Source: Flavobacteriales bacterium UBA720 (GTDB lineage: Bacteria; Bacteroidota; Bacteroidia; Flavobacteriales; Weeksellaceae). Taken from it: 6,626 nt of DNA. Under the pieces are notes generated by a model. The model searched no databases and was not told the DNA's origin. It saw only the letters and a program-made list of their open reading frames with translations. Below are positions 1 to 6,626 of this stretch, piece by piece. The stretch is from the NCBI GenBank assembly GCA_002297505.1, contig DBLQ01000055.1, forward strand, positions 1-6,626, given 5' to 3'. Position 1 is the first letter of the stretch. Each line of letters opens with the position of its first letter. The translations under genes and the position numbers were made by a program.

Positions 1-1225
1 CGTACACCGAATAGAGAAATCCCATCGATAAAACCAACGCAAACAACACGAAGAAAAATGGCCAGTTGATGATGCCGAGAAGCAGAAAAATGATGAATAC
101 AATGTAGCCGGAAAACTCGACCAATGGTCCAAGGAACTCAAAGAAAAACCAGTACGGCAGACTCACCATCCCAAGTTTCTTGTATTTCGGATTGAACATC
201 ATGCCGCGGTGTTTCCAAAGTGTCTCGATGGTGCCGCGCATCCAGCGGTTCCGTTGTTTTTTGAGGATATCTTTGGTCTCGGGAACTTCTGTCCAGCAAA
301 GCGGATCCGGGATGGTAAGCACCTCGTACGGTTCTTTGCGCTCCTCCATGTATTTTCGCATCCGGACTACGAGTTCCATATCCTCGCCCACGGTTTTACG
401 GTCGTAGCCGCCGCATTCCAGAACGATTTTACGATCGAAAACGCCAAACGCACCGGAAATCAAAATCAGTCCTGAGGCGCGCGACCAGGCCATTCTTCCC
501 AAAACAAATGCGCGGATATATTCCAATGCCTGTGTCCGTCCCAACAGCGTTTTCGGCATATTGACGCTCACAACTTTTCCGTCCTCAATGACGCAATTGT
601 TAGCCAAACGGATGACGCCGCCACAAGCGATGATTTTTTTATCCGTTTCCTCCAGAAAAGGTTTAGCAAGTTTCAGAATCGAATCCTGCTCCAGGATACA
701 ATCGACATCGATACAGACTAAATACTGACCAGACGAAACATTGATTCCAACGTTGAGCGCATCGGCTTTACCACCATTTTCTTTGTCGACGACAATCAGC
801 TTTTTGAAAGCCTGATTTTTACTTTTGTAGATGCCTCTTATTTTATTGGTCTCAATGGTTCCTTGGACGAAAAAAGAGACACATTCCAAATCATAGGCGT
901 CTATCAGCTTCTGCATTGAGTCATCCTTGCTGCCATCGTTAATGATAATGATCTCCAGATTATGATAGTACAAGGACAATAATGACCTGACATTTTCCAC
1001 AATCGTCATGCCTTCATTGTAGGCCGGTGCCAGAACACTGAAAACGGGTGCATTGGGATTGGCAGCGATGATGCTGTAATCCGTAAAAACATTTTCCTTC
1101 TTGTATCTCAGGACTGCGCCAAACGCGTAGATGCCGACCCAGCCGTAGATGATGGCGATGGCGGCACCATACAACAGGTAAAGCCAGATGACAATTTCGT
1201 AGACAATGTGTGAGAATTCTAACAT
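1..1225 (-). CDS. Processive family 2 glycosyltransferase (PgaC/IcaA/hyaluronan-synthase type), 3' end outside window
   Basis: Membrane glycosyltransferase expected to polymerise a sugar nucleotide into an extracellular polysaccharide at the inner membrane. The visible 408 residues begin at ATG 1225-1223 and stay open to the window edge. Residues about 11-38 form an N-terminal hydrophobic segment. The GT-A fold carries APAYNEG (67-73), NDGS (96-99), ENGGKADALN (149-158), the DxD metal/UDP site D173-V-D175, the acceptor/base motif GED (280-282), and QRNRW (324-328), which is the Q(Q/R)xRW signature of processive synthases. Hydrophobic segments at about 355-382 and 386-408 begin the C-terminal membrane part. 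PgaC-like proteins are a little over 400 residues, so modest sequence is probably missing. The start overlaps the HEAT gene stop by 7 nt and has an AGGA 6 nt upstream, suggesting translational coupling. The polymer (poly-GlcNAc, hyaluronan-like or other) cannot be read from the sequence. The enzyme class is secure; the product is not. Confidence 0.93.
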   Translation of the reverse strand, partial: MLEFSHIVYEIVIWLYLLYGAAIAIIYGWVGIYAFGAVLRYKKENVFTDYSIIAANPNAPVFSVLAPAYNEGMTIVENVRSLLSLYYHNLEIIIINDGSKDDSMQKLIDAYDLECVSFFVQGTIETNKIRGIYKSKNQAFKKLIVVDKENGGKADALNVGINVSSGQYLVCIDVDCILEQDSILKLAKPFLEETDKKIIACGGVIRLANNCVIEDGKVVSVNMPKTLLGRTQALEYIRAFVLGRMAWSRASGLILISGAFGVFDRKIVLECGGYDRKTVGEDMELVVRMRKYMEERKEPYEVLTIPDPLCWTEVPETKDILKKQRNRWMRGTIETLWKHRGMMFNPKYKKLGMVSLPYWFFFEFLGPLVEFSGYIVFIIFLLLGIINWPFFFVLFALVLSMGFLYSVY

Positions 1226-2283
1226 ACTTTTTCCTGCAATGCGTATTTGACAATTTGAACTAATTCTTCGGAAGATGATTCCTCCTGAGCCAGCTGCGAA
1301 AGATATTGCTGATGACCGAGTTCATACAGCGCCTGAGCGGCATTGACCCTGATGCCGGAGGAAACATCTTCGGACAACTCTCTTTTAAGTAAATCCGTGC
1401 AACACTGGTCTTTGGAAACTTTGGTCACCCGAAGGATTTCAATCTTCACATCTTCTGGCTGCTCATCGTACACAGAACTGAGATAGGCCACGGTGACTGG
1501 ATTTTCGAGTGACATCAGAACCTTTACGGCCTTCACCCTCACACTGACGGCTTCGCTATTTAACAACGCACTGACTTTGGGATAAAGCGATAGCAACTGG
1601 AATTTTTTAATCAGTTTTAATGTGAAGATCACTACAGAATCATTGGAACTGTCGAGACGATTTTCGATGATTGGGCCGGCATTTTCCGGAACCGATGGCA
1701 CCGAAAGCAGAAGCCTGAGCTGCTGCCACTCTGAGATTCTGGAAGTAAAAGAATCCAGGAAATCAAGACCTTCGAAGCCTTTGAACCTTACCATAGCATA
1801 CTGCGCTTCCTGGTACACCTGAACCGACGGATGTGTGAGGAAGCCAGCGATTTTTCCCACGGAATCTTCTGCTTCCATCACGGTCAATTCCGTAATGCCG
1901 CCTGCAATCAGGTGCGGCCTTTTCTGATTCAATTTTTTGAGGGCTTCTTTTTTCAGCTTGTATTCCTGGAACAAATCCTTGATTTTATCTTTAGCCGCAC
2001 CGGAAAATTTCTTCTCAGAGTCTACCAATTTTTGCAGGAAAAGATTTCTGAATGCCTTATTGGTGCTCAACATCCGGAACTGGCCGTCATCAGACACTTT
2101 CTCGTCCCAATAGACAATCACTTCTGATATTTTTTTATTAATCAAGTCGGACCAATGTACCACACGAAGCGATTCCTTGTACTCGATGAAATTATAGATG
2201 AGGACGGCAATGATGAGCAGCATCACCAGTGAAAGCATTACGATGAAAACTACAAAAAGAAAATGGACGGAAGTGATGAGCAT
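1219..2283 (-). CDS. Membrane-anchored HEAT-repeat-like protein, probable adaptor
   Basis: No enzyme motif is recognised; the likely role is a protein-binding scaffold. Numbered from ATG 2283 (354 aa), residues about 5-31 form one very hydrophobic helix, followed by K36 and R40. The positive-inside rule therefore puts the large C-terminal part in the cytoplasm. Residues 35-120 are a charged helical juxtamembrane region, lysine-rich near 95-120. From about 123 to the end the sequence looks like degenerate HEAT/armadillo helix pairs, for example SVSVRVKAVKVLMSL (246-260), EDVKIEILRVTKV (277-289) and SGIRVNAAQALYELG (309-323), each with the usual small and aliphatic spacing. A TTG at 2289, two codons upstream in the same frame, is an alternative start; ATG is preferred. 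The gene begins 9 nt after the response regulator stop and overlaps the glycosyltransferase start, so it sits physically between receiver and synthase. Repeat assignment is by eye; function as an adaptor is inference. Confidence 0.85.
   Translation of the reverse strand: MLITSVHFLFVVFIVMLSLVMLLIIAVLIYNFIEYKESLRVVHWSDLINKKISEVIVYWDEKVSDDGQFRMLSTNKAFRNLFLQKLVDSEKKFSGAAKDKIKDLFQEYKLKKEALKKLNQKRPHLIAGGITELTVMEAEDSVGKIAGFLTHPSVQVYQEAQYAMVRFKGFEGLDFLDSFTSRISEWQQLRLLLSVPSVPENAGPIIENRLDSSNDSVVIFTLKLIKKFQLLSLYPKVSALLNSEAVSVRVKAVKVLMSLENPVTVAYLSSVYDEQPEDVKIEILRVTKVSKDQCCTDLLKRELSEDVSSGIRVNAAQALYELGHQQYLSQLAQEESSSEELVQIVKYALQEKVC
1231..1235 (-). promoter_or_regulatory. Candidate Shine-Dalgarno for the glycosyltransferase
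   Basis: The minus strand reads AGGAA, with AGGA ending 6 nt before the glycosyltransferase ATG (1225-1223). It lies inside the last codons of the HEAT gene. It is the only recognisable Shine-Dalgarno-like site among the four starts. Together with the ATGTTAG stop/start overlap it supports this ATG and suggests coupled or re-initiating translation. Bacteroidota often do not depend on such sites, so its importance is uncertain. Confidence 0.4.
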
Positions 2284-2292
2284 CGGCAATAA

Positions 2293-2649
2293 TTACTTGG
2301 GCATAAATCTTTTGATCCTGAGCATCAGCTCATTCGGACTGAAAGGTTTGACGATAAAATCCGAGGCACCAAGATCGAAGGCATTCAGCACCACTTCTTC
2401 CTGTCCCATGCTGGAGAGCATAATCACGGGCGTCCGCTTATTCATGGATTTCAGGGCAGAAAGAATCTCAATACCCGATGCAAAAGGCATCATAATATCG
2501 GTTATGGCGACGTCCACATCTTTTTCTTTCAGGGTTTCAATGGCTTCCTTGCCGTTTCTGGTGAGGATGACCTCGTGACCTTCTTTCAGTAATTTGTGTT
2601 CGATTGTTTTGAGGATCAACTCATCATCTTCGGCAATCAAAATTAACAT
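2293..2649 (-). CDS. Single-domain (CheY/Spo0F-like) response regulator
   Basis: A 118-residue stand-alone receiver domain. All key residues are visible: acidic pocket E7-D8 in IAEDDE, phosphoacceptor D51 in ITDIMMP (codon at 2499-2497), switch Ser at 79, aromatic switch F98 and invariant K101 in the FIVKPF stretch. The protein ends at RIKRFMPK, directly after the fifth receiver helix. It therefore has no DNA-binding, GGDEF or other output domain and must act by contacting another protein or by shuttling phosphate. It starts 14 nt after the kinase stop and ends 9 nt before the ATG of the HEAT gene, which fits co-transcription. The ATG at 2649 has an AT-rich leader without a Shine-Dalgarno, as is common in Bacteroidota. 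The likely donor is the HPt domain of the upstream kinase, and the likely target is the HEAT protein or the synthase complex. The receiver call is secure; partners are inferred from order. Confidence 0.95.
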   Translation of the reverse strand: MLILIAEDDELILKTIEHKLLKEGHEVILTRNGKEAIETLKEKDVDVAITDIMMPFASGIEILSALKSMNKRTPVIMLSSMGQEEVVLNAFDLGASDFIVKPFSPNELMLRIKRFMPK

Positions 2650-2663
2650 AGTGATTTATACTT

Positions 2664-6560
<3,897 letters not shown>

Positions 6561-6582
6561 ATAGCTATTAATATTAGGATGA

Positions 6583-6610
6583 GAAATTATTATCTTTAAA
6601 GATTTTTCAA
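6583..6610 (-). promoter_or_regulatory. Weak Bacteroidota-type promoter candidate for the operon
   Basis: Read on the minus strand, a TTG (6610-6608) is followed after 18 nt by TAATTTC (6589-6583), which is close to but not identical with the Bacteroidota -7 element TAnnTTTG. The arrangement lies 23 nt or more upstream of the kinase ATG, in an AT-rich leader. The -7 match is imperfect and the window stops at 6626, so the real promoter could lie further upstream. Confidence 0.22.
6592..6603. repeat. Perfect 12-bp palindrome in the leader, possible operator
   Basis: ATCTTTAAAGAT is its own reverse complement. It lies 32 nt upstream of the kinase start, between the two halves of the candidate promoter, a place where a dimeric repressor could act. 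Its AT-rich composition raises the chance of coincidence, and neither flank extends the symmetry directly. The palindrome itself is certain; its function is speculative. Confidence 0.3.
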
Positions 6611-6626
6611 AAATAATATTTTATTT

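Noticed and set aside
180..475. Two overlapping plus-strand frames (75 and 88 codons)
   Set aside because: Both are antisense to the GED/QxxRW region of the glycosyltransferase and have no independent support.
1014..1253. Minus-strand 79-codon frame at the HEAT/synthase junction
   Set aside because: It is out of frame with both genes and covers the N-terminus of the glycosyltransferase, whose reading from ATG 1225 gives consistent membrane and GT-A motifs.
2281..2289. TTG at 2289 as the start of the HEAT gene
   Set aside because: It would add only two residues (Met-Pro) before an in-frame ATG at 2283. Neither has a Shine-Dalgarno, and ATG is the much commoner start. It cannot be fully excluded.
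2650..2663. Possible terminator or internal promoter between kinase and response regulator
   Set aside because: The 14-nt gap is only AT-rich. There is no hairpin and no TAnnTTTG-like element nearby, so read-through in one transcript is the simpler view.

Overview
The window reads as one tightly packed, leftward (minus-strand) operon from a Bacteroidota bacterium, most likely of the Flavobacteriia type. The taxonomic call is an inference. It rests on AT-rich leaders that mostly lack Shine-Dalgarno sequences, on the domain style of the hybrid kinase, and on moderate GC judged by eye. No rRNA or marker gene is present to confirm it. There are no tRNAs, mobile elements, CRISPR arrays or terminators.

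Layout in transcription order (right to left): 6626-6561 is a short AT-rich leader with a weak promoter candidate and a perfect 12-bp palindrome. 6560-2664 encodes a 1298-residue soluble hybrid histidine kinase (GAF, four PAS, HisKA, HATPase, REC, REC, HPt). 2649-2293 encodes a 118-residue single-domain response regulator. 2283-1219 encodes a membrane-anchored protein with a cytoplasmic HEAT-like helical-repeat domain. 1225-1 encodes a processive family 2 glycosyltransferase of the PgaC/IcaA/hyaluronan-synthase type, whose 3' end lies outside the window. Gaps are 14 nt and 9 nt, and the last two genes overlap by 7 nt. Essentially the whole window is coding.

How the genes may work together (inference): the kinase senses an intracellular or diffusible cue, since it has no membrane segment. 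It can relay phosphate through its own His, Asp and HPt His. The stand-alone receiver is the obvious final acceptor, and it has no DNA-binding or enzymatic output, so its output should be a protein contact. The natural partner is the membrane HEAT protein encoded next to it, which is translationally coupled to the polysaccharide synthase. The cluster therefore looks like a phosphorelay that controls an exopolysaccharide synthase at the protein level. This contrasts with the c-di-GMP control known for PgaC-type synthases, because no GGDEF, EAL or PilZ domain is seen here. This arrangement is the main point of interest.
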